Below are positions 24,569-33,546 of a DNA stretch of 64,000 bases, one piece after another. Below the pieces are notes generated by a model. It had not been told where the DNA came from, made no database searches, and was given only the letters and a program-made list of their open reading frames with translations. The stretch is from positions 51,468 to 115,467 of the forward strand of contig NZ_JBEPTM010000009.1 in assembly GCF_040549525.1 (NCBI RefSeq), written 5' to 3'. Within the stretch, counting starts at the first letter, position 1; every line of letters starts with the position of its first letter. The stretch comes from Lacisediminihabitans sp040549525. Its GTDB lineage: Bacteria; Actinomycetota; Actinomycetes; Actinomycetales; Microbacteriaceae. Both the position numbers and the translations under genes were made by a program.

Positions 24569-25542
24569 AACAGAAGACACCGGCCACCATGGTCGAAAAC
24601 CAGATCCACACCCCCGTGATGCTCGAGCGGAGCATCGAGCTGCTCAGCCCCGCTCTCTCCCACCCGGGCGCCGTGCTGGTGGATGCCACGCTCGGCATGG
24701 CCGGCCACGCCGAGGCCTTCCTCCAGCGATTCCCCGAGCTCGTGCTCGTGGGGCTCGACCGCGACACCGACGCCCTCGCCATCGCGGCAGAGCGCCTCGC
24801 CCCCTTCGGCGACCGGGTGCACCTCGTGCACACGGTCTACGACAGGTTCGAGGAATCCCTCCACGAGCTGGGCATGGCCGAGGTGTCGGGGATCCTCTTC
24901 GACCTCGGAGTCTCGTCTCTGCAGCTCGACCGGGTGGAGCGCGGGTTCTCCTACTCCAAGGACGCTCCGCTCGACATGCGGATGGATGCCACGTCGCCGC
25001 TGACTGCCGAGCGCATCCTCGCGGACTACAGCGAGACCGAGTTGCGTCGCATCTTCTGGGAGTTCGGCGAGGAACGTCTCGCCCAGCGCTACGCCAAGAA
25101 GATCGTGGAGACGCGCGAGACACGGCCGCTCGTGCGCTCTGCCGAACTCGTCGAACTGATCACCGCCGCGACCCCCGTGGCGATCCAGCGCAAGGGTCAC
25201 CCGGCCAAGCGGGTCTTCCAGGCGCTTCGCATCGAGGTGAACCAGGAGCTGTCGGTGCTCGAGCGGGCCATCCCGGCCGCGCTCCGCTCGCTCGCCGTCG
25301 ACGGTCGCATCGTCGTGCTCTCCTACCAGTCGCTCGAAGACCGCATCGTCAAGCGCGCCCTGGCCGCCGCATCCTCTTCCACCGCTCCTGCGGGGCTCCC
25401 CATCGAACTGCCGGAGCACCGGGCAGAGTTCACCCTTCTCGTTCGCGGCGCAGAACTCGCCACCGACGACGAAAAAGCCGCGAACCCGCGGTCCACCCCA
25501 GTGCGGCTGCGCGCCGCGTCACGCATCCGGAGGGCCGCATGA
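24550..25542 (+). CDS. rsmH: 16S rRNA (cytosine1402-N4)-methyltransferase RsmH
   Basis: 330 residues from the ATG at 24550, or 317 from an in-frame ATG at 24589 (MVENQIHTPVMLERS), where homologues usually begin; neither has a strong ribosome binding site. SAM-binding VDATLGMAGHAEAFL, GLDRDTDALAIA, ILFDLGVSSLQLD, then KRVFQALRIEVNQEL and VLSYQSLEDRIVKR are typical. It methylates N4 of C1402 in the 16S P-site. Stop overlaps the next start (ATGA). Confidence 0.95.
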   Translation: MGIRNKEQKTPATMVENQIHTPVMLERSIELLSPALSHPGAVLVDATLGMAGHAEAFLQRFPELVLVGLDRDTDALAIAAERLAPFGDRVHLVHTVYDRFEESLHELGMAEVSGILFDLGVSSLQLDRVERGFSYSKDAPLDMRMDATSPLTAERILADYSETELRRIFWEFGEERLAQRYAKKIVETRETRPLVRSAELVELITAATPVAIQRKGHPAKRVFQALRIEVNQELSVLERAIPAALRSLAVDGRIVVLSYQSLEDRIVKRALAAASSSTAPAGLPIELPEHRAEFTLLVRGAELATDDEKAANPRSTPVRLRAASRIRRAA

Positions 25543-26153
25543 GTAACACTCTCGCCATCGATCTGCCAGATTTCCTTCCGGCGGAACGCGAGATCCACCC
25601 CCGCCACATCGAGATCGTCTCGAGCCGCAGCCAGAAGCGGGCCCGCCCCCGAGTGGTCTACGCCCTCGTGGCCATCGCCGGCCTGTTTGTGATCCTCATT
25701 GCGCAGCTTCTGCTCAGCATCTGGCTGTCGAACGGCGCGTACGAGATCTCCGGCCTGCAGCAGACCCAGCGCGACCTGTCGCGCGACCAGCAGTCCCTCG
25801 CCGAGTCCCTCAACGTGTTGCAGTCTCCGCAGAACCTCGCCGGTCAGGCATCCGCGCTCGGAATGGTGCTGAACACGGGCAGCCAGGGCTTCCTCAGCCT
25901 CTCCGGAGGGGTCACTCGAGCGCCCACCCCGGCCACGGCCGACACGGCTGTTGCGGCGGACGCCGCTACCTACACCCCGAACGCACTGATCACCCCCGAC
26001 ATCTCTGCCCTCGGCGCGACGGCCGCGGCGGCCACGGCGGCGACTACGGCGGCGACCGCTGGCGCGCCTGCCGCACCGGCGGGTGTGGGGTCGGTAACGT
26101 CCACTCCGGGGGCTCCGGCACAGGTCGTGCTGCCGTCGCCGATCACTCACTGA
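25539..26153 (+). CDS. ftsL: FtsL-like division protein
   Basis: 204 residues, start codon overlapping the rsmH stop. Cytosolic basic N-terminus (about 1-38), one membrane segment (about 40-63, VVYALVAIAGLFVILIAQLLLSIWL), a coiled region (LQQTQRDLSRDQQSLAESLNVLQSPQNLAGQA) and an Ala/Thr/Pro-rich tail of about 90 residues. Topology, position between rsmH and the PBP, and the septum-type coil match FtsL (Rv2164c in mycobacteria), which links FtsQ/FtsB to FtsW-FtsI. Sequence similarity in this family is low, so the name rests on context. Confidence 0.8.
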   Translation: MSNTLAIDLPDFLPAEREIHPRHIEIVSSRSQKRARPRVVYALVAIAGLFVILIAQLLLSIWLSNGAYEISGLQQTQRDLSRDQQSLAESLNVLQSPQNLAGQASALGMVLNTGSQGFLSLSGGVTRAPTPATADTAVAADAATYTPNALITPDISALGATAAAATAATTAATAGAPAAPAGVGSVTSTPGAPAQVVLPSPITH

Positions 26154-26187
26154 CCACCACCAGCCCGCATCCCGAGAGGAGGCGCCC

Positions 26188-27960
26188 GTGACCAATCCCC
26201 GGAGCACGCGTCGTCGTCTGGCCCTCGCGATCGTCATGGTGTTCGCCGTCATCGGCGTCTTCGCCGTGCGCCTCGTCGACATCCAGCTGGTGCGAGCGGA
26301 CCAGCTCACGTCCGACTCGCTCAACAAGCGTGCCGTGAAGATCCCCACCTACGCGGCTCGTGGCGAGATCATCGACAGCAATGGTGTGGTGCTCGCGGAC
26401 AGCGTCAACCGGTACGACGTGGTCGTGTCTCCGGCCAACTTCGCCAAGATGGATGCTTCGGGGGGCTATTCCGTCGTCGGCAAGGACGGCACGAAGACCA
26501 TGGTCACCGTGATGCAGGGCGCAACGGAGCTCGCCACCCTCACCAAGCAGGACCCGGCGACGGTCTACCAGTCGCTCACGAAGAATCCGACGTCCAACTA
26601 CGCCCTCGTGACGAAGTCGGTGGACCTCGAGACCCGACGGGCGATCGAGAAGCTCAAGATTCCGGGGATCGCGTTCCAGCTGCACCCCATGCGCACCTAT
26701 CCGAACGGCTCGGTGGCGGGAAACCTCACGGGATACCTGAGCACTGACGGCCCGGGCGGAGGCCTCGAGCTCGGCGACAACTCGTGCCTGGCGAGCAAGA
26801 ACGGAACCACCACCTACGAGCAGGGGGCGGATGGGGTGCAGATCCCCGGAAGCGAGGTCACCAACACGGCGTCCCAACCCGGTGGCACGCTCAAGCTCTC
26901 GATCGACAGCGACCTGCAGTGGTTCGCCACCCAGGCGATCGCCGAGCAGGGCACCGCAATCGGCGCCCAGTCCGCCACGGCTGTCGTGCTGCGCATCAAG
27001 GACTTCCACCTGATGACTGTGGCGGACTGGCCCGCTGTCGACCCCAACAATGTGGACGGCTCAGAGCGCGCCAACTACGGATCGCTCGCCTTCACCGCGG
27101 AGTACGAGCCCGGCTCCGTGCTCAAGGCGATTTCCGCCTCGGCCCTCATCGACACGGGCATCGGCTCCCCGACAATGCAGGCCGTCGTGCCGTCGCACTG
27201 GGTGACGCCGGAGGGCGCCATCATCAACGATGCCGCGCCGCACCCCGAGCAGCACCTCACCCTGACCGGGGTGCTTCAGAACTCCTCGAACGTGGGAATC
27301 TCCAAGCTCGGTTCAGAGGTGCCAGAGCAGACGCGGCTCGACTACATGAAGAAGTTCGGGCTCGGCCAAGCCACCGCCGTCGGATTCCCCGGAGAAGCCA
27401 CCGGCCTCATCAACAAGCTGCCCTGGGACAACCAGACCCACTACAACGTGCTGTACGGACAGGGAGTCTCGGCCACGGCACTGCAGATCGCCCAGATCTT
27501 CGGCACCCTCGGAAACGGCGGCCTGAGACTGCCGACCACGCTCGTCGAGAGCTGCACGAAGTCCGACGGCACCGTCATCGACCAGCCCTCGACCGCCGGG
27601 ACCCGGGTGGTGTCGGAAAGCACGGCGAAGACCGTGGTCAACATGCTCGAGAGCGTCGTGCAGGGCGGCGAGCTCTCCAAGGCCGTCAAGATCCCGGGCT
27701 ACCGGGTCGCGGGCAAGAGCGGTACCGCCGAGATGGCGTCCAACGGGCGCTACACCGGTGACCGGGTCGTGTCCTTCGCCGGCATCGCCCCCGCCGAGGA
27801 CCCGCAGTACGTGGTTGTCGTCACCTACACGAAGCCAGCTACCATGAAGAGTTCGGCCGCCGCGGCGCCGACCTTCAAGAAGATCATGTCCCAGGTGCTC
27901 ACAAAGTACCGGGTGCCCCCGTCGACAACGCCATCCACCTATCCGGCGACGACCTGGTAA
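26188..27960 (+). CDS. ftsI: Division-specific penicillin-binding protein (FtsI/PBP3, class B)
   Basis: 590 residues, GTG start after GAGAGGAGG. One N-terminal membrane anchor (about 10-30), PBP dimerisation domain starting AARGEIIDSNGVVLAD, and a transpeptidase domain with SVLK (catalytic Ser 310), NSSNVG (SxN) and GKSGTAE (KSGT near 510). It cross-links peptidoglycan at the septum with FtsW. The C-terminal tail is short and Thr/Pro-rich with no PASTA repeat. Place between ftsL and murE is canonical (pbpB, Rv2163c). Confidence 0.95.
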   Translation: MTNPRSTRRRLALAIVMVFAVIGVFAVRLVDIQLVRADQLTSDSLNKRAVKIPTYAARGEIIDSNGVVLADSVNRYDVVVSPANFAKMDASGGYSVVGKDGTKTMVTVMQGATELATLTKQDPATVYQSLTKNPTSNYALVTKSVDLETRRAIEKLKIPGIAFQLHPMRTYPNGSVAGNLTGYLSTDGPGGGLELGDNSCLASKNGTTTYEQGADGVQIPGSEVTNTASQPGGTLKLSIDSDLQWFATQAIAEQGTAIGAQSATAVVLRIKDFHLMTVADWPAVDPNNVDGSERANYGSLAFTAEYEPGSVLKAISASALIDTGIGSPTMQAVVPSHWVTPEGAIINDAAPHPEQHLTLTGVLQNSSNVGISKLGSEVPEQTRLDYMKKFGLGQATAVGFPGEATGLINKLPWDNQTHYNVLYGQGVSATALQIAQIFGTLGNGGLRLPTTLVESCTKSDGTVIDQPSTAGTRVVSESTAKTVVNMLESVVQGGELSKAVKIPGYRVAGKSGTAEMASNGRYTGDRVVSFAGIAPAEDPQYVVVVTYTKPATMKSSAAAAPTFKKIMSQVLTKYRVPPSTTPSTYPATTW

Positions 27961-27973
27961 GAAAGTAGACGCT

Positions 27974-29512
27974 GTGACTGCACGGATCCCCCCGGTTCTT
28001 CGACCGGAGCATCCGCTGGCCAGGCCTCTCGCCGGACTCGTCTCCGAGTTCGGGCTCGAATCGGTCGGCTCGCTCGATGGCGTCGAGATCACCGGCGTCA
28101 CGCTGCGCTCCACCGAGGTGCAGGATGGCGACCTGTACGTCGGCATCCAGGGTCTCAACAGTCACGGCGCCCAGTACGCCGCGCAGGCCGCCGAGAGCGG
28201 TGCGGTCGCCGTGCTGACCGACGCGGCTGGAGCTCAGCTGGCTGCAGACAGCGGCCTTCCCATCGTGATCGTGGAGTCGCCCCGGTTGGCGCTCGGCGAC
28301 GTGTCGGCGTGGGTGTACCGCACCAACGAGCATCCGCCGCTCATGCTCGGTATCACCGGCACCAACGGCAAGACCTCCACCGCCTACATCCTCGAGGCGA
28401 TCCTCAAGCAGCTCGGGCTCGTGACGGGCCTCTCGTCCACCGCAGAGCGTCACATCGGCGATGTGAGCGTCGTCTCCCGGCTCACCACCCCCGAGGCGAG
28501 CGAGATGCATGCCCTCCTTGCCCGGATGCGCGAGAGCGAGGTGCGCGCGGTCGCGGTCGAGGTGAGCGCCCAGGCTCTCACCAAGAACCGCATCGACGGG
28601 CTCATGTTCGATGTGGTGGCCTTCACCAATCTGAGCCACGATCACCTCGACGACTACGCCGACATGGACGAGTACTTCGAAGCCAAGCTCGGGTTCTTCG
28701 ACCCGGCGCGCGGAAAGCGCGGAGTCGTCTCGCTCGACACGGCCTGGGGCGCGAAGGTCGTCGACCGGTCCCGCATCCCGGTGACCACGATCTCTGCGAC
28801 TCCCGGCGTGGTGGGGGAGTGGAACGTGGAGATCCTCGACGAGCGCGCATCCGGGGTCGAATTCACCCTCACCGGCCCGGAGGGTCGTTCGATCACCACC
28901 CACGTGCCCCTCATCGGCTGGCACATGGCGGCCAACGCTGCCCTCGCGATCGTGATGCTCGTGGAGGCGGGCTTCGAGCTCGAGGCCATCGGCCAGGCAA
29001 TCGAGCACGGCATCGACGCCTACATCCCCGGTCGCACCGAACGGGTCTCCGGGGACCGTGGACCGAGCGTCTACGTCGACTTCGGTCACAGTCCCGATGC
29101 CTTCCTCAACACCCTCGGCGCGGTGAGCAAGTTCACCACCGGCCGCGTGATCATGGTGTTCGGCGCCGATGGCGACCGTGACGCCACAAAGCGGCACGAG
29201 ATGGGCCGGGTCGCCTCCGAGGGATCCGACATTCTCGTGATCACCGACCACCACCCGCGCTTCGAGGACCCGGAATCCATCCGGGCGACCCTCATCGAGG
29301 GCGCGAATCTCGCCGAGCACCAGGCGGAGCTTCACGAGGTCAGTCCCCCCGAGAAGGCGATCCGCGTTGCTGTTGCGCTCGCCCAGGAGGGTGACTCCAT
29401 CCTCTGGGCCGGCCCGGGGCATCAGGACTACCGCGACATCCGGGGCGAACGCACGCCGTACTCCGCCCGCGCGGAGGCCCGCGAGGCACTGCGAGAGGCG
29501 GGTTGGGCCTAA
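27974..29512 (+). CDS. murE: UDP-MurNAc-tripeptide synthetase MurE
   Basis: 512 residues, GTG start. Mur-ligase parts: N-terminal UDP-binding domain with GVTLRSTEVQDGDLYVGIQG, ATP loop GITGTNGKTSTAY (about 127), NLSHDHLDDYADMDEYFEAK, and the C-terminal ligand domain. It adds the third stem amino acid to UDP-MurNAc-L-Ala-D-Glu (or equivalent). The usual meso-DAP motif DNPR is replaced by DHHPR in ITDHHPRFEDPESIR (about 424-430). That suggests another diamino acid or residue, as in the B-type peptidoglycan of Microbacteriaceae; the actual substrate is not readable. Confidence 0.95.
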   Translation: MTARIPPVLRPEHPLARPLAGLVSEFGLESVGSLDGVEITGVTLRSTEVQDGDLYVGIQGLNSHGAQYAAQAAESGAVAVLTDAAGAQLAADSGLPIVIVESPRLALGDVSAWVYRTNEHPPLMLGITGTNGKTSTAYILEAILKQLGLVTGLSSTAERHIGDVSVVSRLTTPEASEMHALLARMRESEVRAVAVEVSAQALTKNRIDGLMFDVVAFTNLSHDHLDDYADMDEYFEAKLGFFDPARGKRGVVSLDTAWGAKVVDRSRIPVTTISATPGVVGEWNVEILDERASGVEFTLTGPEGRSITTHVPLIGWHMAANAALAIVMLVEAGFELEAIGQAIEHGIDAYIPGRTERVSGDRGPSVYVDFGHSPDAFLNTLGAVSKFTTGRVIMVFGADGDRDATKRHEMGRVASEGSDILVITDHHPRFEDPESIRATLIEGANLAEHQAELHEVSPPEKAIRVAVALAQEGDSILWAGPGHQDYRDIRGERTPYSARAEAREALREAGWA

Positions 29513-30916
29513 GTGATCTCGCTCACTCTTGCCGATCTCGCGGCGGCCGTCGGCGGCGCACTCAGCCTCGCGCCGGGAAGCCACGACTTCGACGATATCT
29601 CCGGATCGGCACAGACCGACTCGAGACTTGTCACCGTGGGATCGATCTTCATCGCGCTGCCCGGGGAAGTCTCCGACGGACACCTGTTCGCGCAGGCCGC
29701 GATCGACAACGGCGCGGTGCTCCTGATCGTCGACCACGAACTCGAGCTGCCGGTGTCCCAGGTCGTGGTGCCCGACACGCTCACGGCCCTGGCCGATCTC
29801 GCCCGCTTCGTCGTGGCTCGCGTGCGCGCAGAGGGCGCCCTCAAGGTCATCGGGATCACCGGATCCAACGGCAAGACCACCACGAAGAACATGCTGCGCG
29901 CGGTGCTGGAGACGGCCGGAGCCACCATCGCCCCTCCCGGCTCCTTCAACAACCAGGTCGGCGCGCCCCTCTCGATGCTCTCCATCGACTTCGGCACGCG
30001 CTTCCTCGTCATCGAGATGGGGGCATCCGCCATCGGGGATATCGCCCGCACCGTCGGCATCGCGGTGCCGGACATCTCGGTGGTCCTCAAGGTGGGGCTC
30101 GCCCATGCCGGCGAATTCGGCGGGATCGAGCAGACCCAGCGGGCGAAGTCCGAGATCGTCACCGAGCTCCCGGCCGGCGCCGTCGCCATCCTCAACGTCG
30201 ACGACGAACGTGTCGCCGCCATGGCAGCCCTCACCCAGGCCCGCCCGGTCTGGTTCGGACTGGATGCCACCGCTGATGTTCGCGGCGACGACCTGCGTGC
30301 CACCGCCTCCGGCACGGCATTCACGCTGATCGTCGGCGACGTCCACCGGCCGGTACAGCTGCGGATCCTGGGCGAACACCATGTCATGAATGCCCTCGCA
30401 ACTCTCGCGGTCGCGCGAGAGCTCGGGGTGGACCTCGACAGCGCCATCACCGCGCTCGAAACCGTGCCGCGCGCCGAACGCTGGCGCATGGAGGTGTTGA
30501 CCCGATCAGACGGCATCGTGGTGATCAACGACGCCTACAACGCCAGCCCCGATTCGATGTCGGCCGCGCTCAAGACCCTTGCGCAGATCATCGAACCCGG
30601 GCAGCGCTCCATCGCGATTCTCGGCGAGATGGCCGCCCTCGGCGCCTATTCCGACGAGGAGCACGACCGCATCGGGCGCCTCGTCGTGCGCCTCAACATC
30701 CAGAAGCTCATCGTGGTCGGCCACGGCGCCCGGCATATCCACAACGCGGCGGGGCTCGAGGGCTCGTGGGACGGGGAGTCCATGCTCGTCGCGACCGCCG
30801 ACGAGGCCTATCAGCACCTCAGTGACGACCTGCGCGCGGGCGATGTCGTGCTGGTGAAATCGTCGAAGTCCGCCAATCTCCGCTTTCTCGGTGACCGCCT
30901 CGGCGAGGTGACCTGA
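29513..30916 (+). CDS. murF: UDP-MurNAc-pentapeptide synthetase MurF
   Basis: 467 residues; GTG start directly abuts the murE stop. ATP loop VIGITGSNGKTTTKNMLRAVL (about 116-125), GSFNNQVGAPLSML, EMGASAIGDIA, LGEHHVMNALATLAVARELG, NDAYNASPDSMSAALKTL and ILGEMAALG are standard. It joins D-Ala-D-Ala to the tripeptide precursor in the cytoplasm. Followed without gap by mraY. Confidence 0.97.
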   Translation: MISLTLADLAAAVGGALSLAPGSHDFDDISGSAQTDSRLVTVGSIFIALPGEVSDGHLFAQAAIDNGAVLLIVDHELELPVSQVVVPDTLTALADLARFVVARVRAEGALKVIGITGSNGKTTTKNMLRAVLETAGATIAPPGSFNNQVGAPLSMLSIDFGTRFLVIEMGASAIGDIARTVGIAVPDISVVLKVGLAHAGEFGGIEQTQRAKSEIVTELPAGAVAILNVDDERVAAMAALTQARPVWFGLDATADVRGDDLRATASGTAFTLIVGDVHRPVQLRILGEHHVMNALATLAVARELGVDLDSAITALETVPRAERWRMEVLTRSDGIVVINDAYNASPDSMSAALKTLAQIIEPGQRSIAILGEMAALGAYSDEEHDRIGRLVVRLNIQKLIVVGHGARHIHNAAGLEGSWDGESMLVATADEAYQHLSDDLRAGDVVLVKSSKSANLRFLGDRLGEVT

Positions 30917-32023
30917 GTGATAGCGCTTCTCACCGCGGGCGGCGTCGGCATGGTGTTCACCCTGCTGCTGACGCCGCTGTTCGCCAGGGCGTTCCGGTGG
31001 CTCAAGCTCGGACAGTTCTACCGTGCCGACACCCCAACGGCGCATGTGATGAAGCGCGGCACTCCCTCGATGGGCGGGATCGTATTCATCACCGCATCGA
31101 TCGTGGGATATTTCGTCGGTCACCTCGTGGGCGGGGACTCCGTCGCCGGCACGGGCATCCTGGTGCTCGCGATGATGGCCGGTCTCGGCCTGATCGGCTT
31201 TCTCGACGACTACCTCAAGGTCAAGCGCCAGAACAGCGTCGGGCTCGCCGGCTGGTACAAGATCGTCGGCACGGTGATCGTGGCCATCGTGTTCGGCATC
31301 ATCGCGATCGTGTACCGCGACGCGAACAACCGCACGCCCGCCTCCACGGCGATCTCCTTCGTGCGCGACCTCAACTTCAACTTCGTCGTGGTGTTCGGCG
31401 CAACCTTCGGGATCGTCCTCTTCATCGCATGGATCGTTCTCATCACCACCGCGACCACCAATGCGGTGAACCTCGCCGACGGGCTCGATGGTCTCGCCGC
31501 CGGGTCGTCCATCCTCGCCATCGGCTCGTACATCATCATCGGCTTCTGGCAGTCGAACCAGTCCTGCTTCAGTACGACGATCGCCGAGAGCGGCAACCTC
31601 TTCAAGTGCTACACCGTGTCGCGTCCGCTCGACATCGCGGTGGTGGCGGCGGCGATCGTCGGATCGCTCATCGGCTTCCTCTGGTGGAACACCGCTCCGG
31701 CCCAGATCCACATGGGCGACACCGGATCCTTCGGCCTCGGAGGGGCTCTCGCCGCTCTGGCGATCCTCTCCCGCACCGAGCTCCTCCTCGTGCTGATCGG
31801 CGGACTGTTCCTCGTGATCACCGGGCAGGTGATCGTGCAGCGCATCTACTTCAAAGTCACGCGCGGCAAACGGATCTGGCGCGCAAGTCCGCTTCATCAC
31901 CACTTCGAGATGAAGGGCTGGGCGGAGGTCACGATCGTCGTGCGGTTCTGGATCATCTCCGGCCTCTTCGTGGCCGCCGGTGTCGGCACCTTCTACCTCG
32001 AATGGCTCTCCCGGGTTCCCTGA
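30917..32023 (+). CDS. mraY: Phospho-MurNAc-pentapeptide transferase MraY
   Basis: 368 residues, GTG start directly after the murF stop. About ten membrane helices; conserved PTMGG-like stretch appears as KRGTPSMGGIVF, then GFLDDYLKVKRQNSVGL (metal-binding Asp pair), TTNAVNLADGLDGLAAG, MGDTGSFGLGGALAALAI and a cytoplasmic LHHHFEMKGWAE (HHH motif). It moves phospho-MurNAc-pentapeptide to undecaprenyl phosphate, giving lipid I. Stop overlaps murD's ATG. Confidence 0.97.
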   Translation: MIALLTAGGVGMVFTLLLTPLFARAFRWLKLGQFYRADTPTAHVMKRGTPSMGGIVFITASIVGYFVGHLVGGDSVAGTGILVLAMMAGLGLIGFLDDYLKVKRQNSVGLAGWYKIVGTVIVAIVFGIIAIVYRDANNRTPASTAISFVRDLNFNFVVVFGATFGIVLFIAWIVLITTATTNAVNLADGLDGLAAGSSILAIGSYIIIGFWQSNQSCFSTTIAESGNLFKCYTVSRPLDIAVVAAAIVGSLIGFLWWNTAPAQIHMGDTGSFGLGGALAALAILSRTELLLVLIGGLFLVITGQVIVQRIYFKVTRGKRIWRASPLHHHFEMKGWAEVTIVVRFWIISGLFVAAGVGTFYLEWLSRVP

Positions 32024-33546
32024 TGGCGCGCACTGCGGATGATGTGTCCGGCCTCACCGGATGGAATGCCGACTGGGCGGGGTTGCGGGTGGCCGTGCTC
32101 GGGCTGGGCATGACCGGATTCTCGGTCGCCGACACGCTTGCCGAGCTCGGAGCCGAGCTGGTCGTGCTGGCAGACCGTGCCGACGGGGAGATTGCCGACC
32201 TGCTCGAGGTGATCGGGGTGCGCCTCGCAGTCGTCGACCTGGAGACCGAGCTCGAAACCTTCGCCCCGGAGCTCGTCGTCGTCTCGCCCGGCTTCGCCCC
32301 GTCGCATCCACTCGTCGCGTGGTCGATCGACGCGGGTGTGCCGCTGTGGGGGGATGTCGAACTCGCCTGGCGACTGCGCGATCGTTCGGGTCGAGTCGCC
32401 GAATGGATCGCCATCACCGGCACCAACGGCAAGACGACCACGACGCAGCTCACCACCGCGATGCTCGTCGCGGGCGGCAAGCGGGCGATCGCCTGCGGCA
32501 ACGTCGGCATTCCGGTACTCGACGCCGTGCGCGACCCGATCGGTTTCGATGCCCTTGTCGTCGAACTCTCCAGCTTCCAGTTGCACTACCTGCACTCCAT
32601 GTCTGCATGGTCGAGCGTGTGTCTCAACGTGGCGGACGACCACCTCGATTGGCACGGTTCGGCTGCGGCCTACCGCGCCGCCAAAGGCAGCGTCTATGAG
32701 CGCACCCGGGTCGCCTGCGTCTACAACCTCGAGGACGACACCACCCGAGAACTCGTGGAGGAGGCCGAGGTGGTGGAGGGATGCCGCGCGATCGGCTTCG
32801 GGCGCGGGCTGCCTGGCCCGAGCGACGTCGGTCTTGTCGACGAGATCGTGGTGGACCGCGCCTTCCTGGCCGACCGCTGGCACTCGGCTACCGAGATCAC
32901 CACGGTGCACGAACTCGAGACCGTGGGTCTCGGCTCGCCCCACATGATCGCCAACGTGCTCGCCGCATCCGCCCTCGCCCGTTCTTTCGATGTACCGACG
33001 GCCGATATCCGCGCGGCGCTCGGTGCCTTCCGCATGGACCATCACCGCACAGAGACGATCCTCGACCGCGACGGCATCCGGTGGGTGAATGACTCGAAGG
33101 CGACGAACCCACACGCGGCCCAGGCGGCGCTCGAATCCTTCGAGTCCGTGGTCTGGGTGGTCGGCGGACTGCTCAAGGGAGTGGATGTCACCGAACTGGT
33201 GTCCGCGAACCATGCGCGCCTGCGCGCGGTCATCCTCATCGGCGCCGACCGTTCCGTGCTTCGCGACGCGTTCCTGCGACACGCGCCATCGCTGCCCCTG
33301 TTCGAGGTCGACACCGCTGACACTAAAGAGGTGATGCCGACAGTCGTGAGACTGGCGGTCGCGGTCGCCCAGCCCGGGGACACAGTTCTTCTCGCTCCGG
33401 CGGCCGCATCCATGGACCAGTTCACCGACTACGCCGACCGGGGCAACCGATTCGCCGACGCGGTGCGCGAGGCAGACACAGCACGAGATGCAGGCGGAGA
33501 GGGCACGAATGACCACGAGCCCTCCGCGACCCCGGGCGAAGACTAG
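32023..33546 (+). CDS. murD: UDP-MurNAc-L-alanine:D-glutamate ligase MurD
   Basis: 507 residues from the ATG overlapping the mraY stop. VAVLGLGMTGFSVADTL (N-terminal UDP site), WIAITGTNGKTTTTQLT (ATP loop near 130), ACGNVGIPVLDAV, ELSSFQLHYLHSM, NVADDHLDWHGS, FRMDHHRTETILDRDGIRWVNDSKATNPHAA and LLAPAAASMDQFTDYADRGNRFADAV are typical. It adds D-Glu to UDP-MurNAc-L-Ala. A C-terminal tail of about 30 residues overlaps the start of ftsW. Confidence 0.97.
   Translation: MARTADDVSGLTGWNADWAGLRVAVLGLGMTGFSVADTLAELGAELVVLADRADGEIADLLEVIGVRLAVVDLETELETFAPELVVVSPGFAPSHPLVAWSIDAGVPLWGDVELAWRLRDRSGRVAEWIAITGTNGKTTTTQLTTAMLVAGGKRAIACGNVGIPVLDAVRDPIGFDALVVELSSFQLHYLHSMSAWSSVCLNVADDHLDWHGSAAAYRAAKGSVYERTRVACVYNLEDDTTRELVEEAEVVEGCRAIGFGRGLPGPSDVGLVDEIVVDRAFLADRWHSATEITTVHELETVGLGSPHMIANVLAASALARSFDVPTADIRAALGAFRMDHHRTETILDRDGIRWVNDSKATNPHAAQAALESFESVVWVVGGLLKGVDVTELVSANHARLRAVILIGADRSVLRDAFLRHAPSLPLFEVDTADTKEVMPTVVRLAVAVAQPGDTVLLAPAAASMDQFTDYADRGNRFADAVREADTARDAGGEGTNDHEPSATPGED

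Noticed and set aside
27899..30382. 827-residue minus-strand open frame
   Set aside because: Antisense of ftsI, murE and murF; low-complexity Asp/Gly/Arg/His composition typical of shadow frames.
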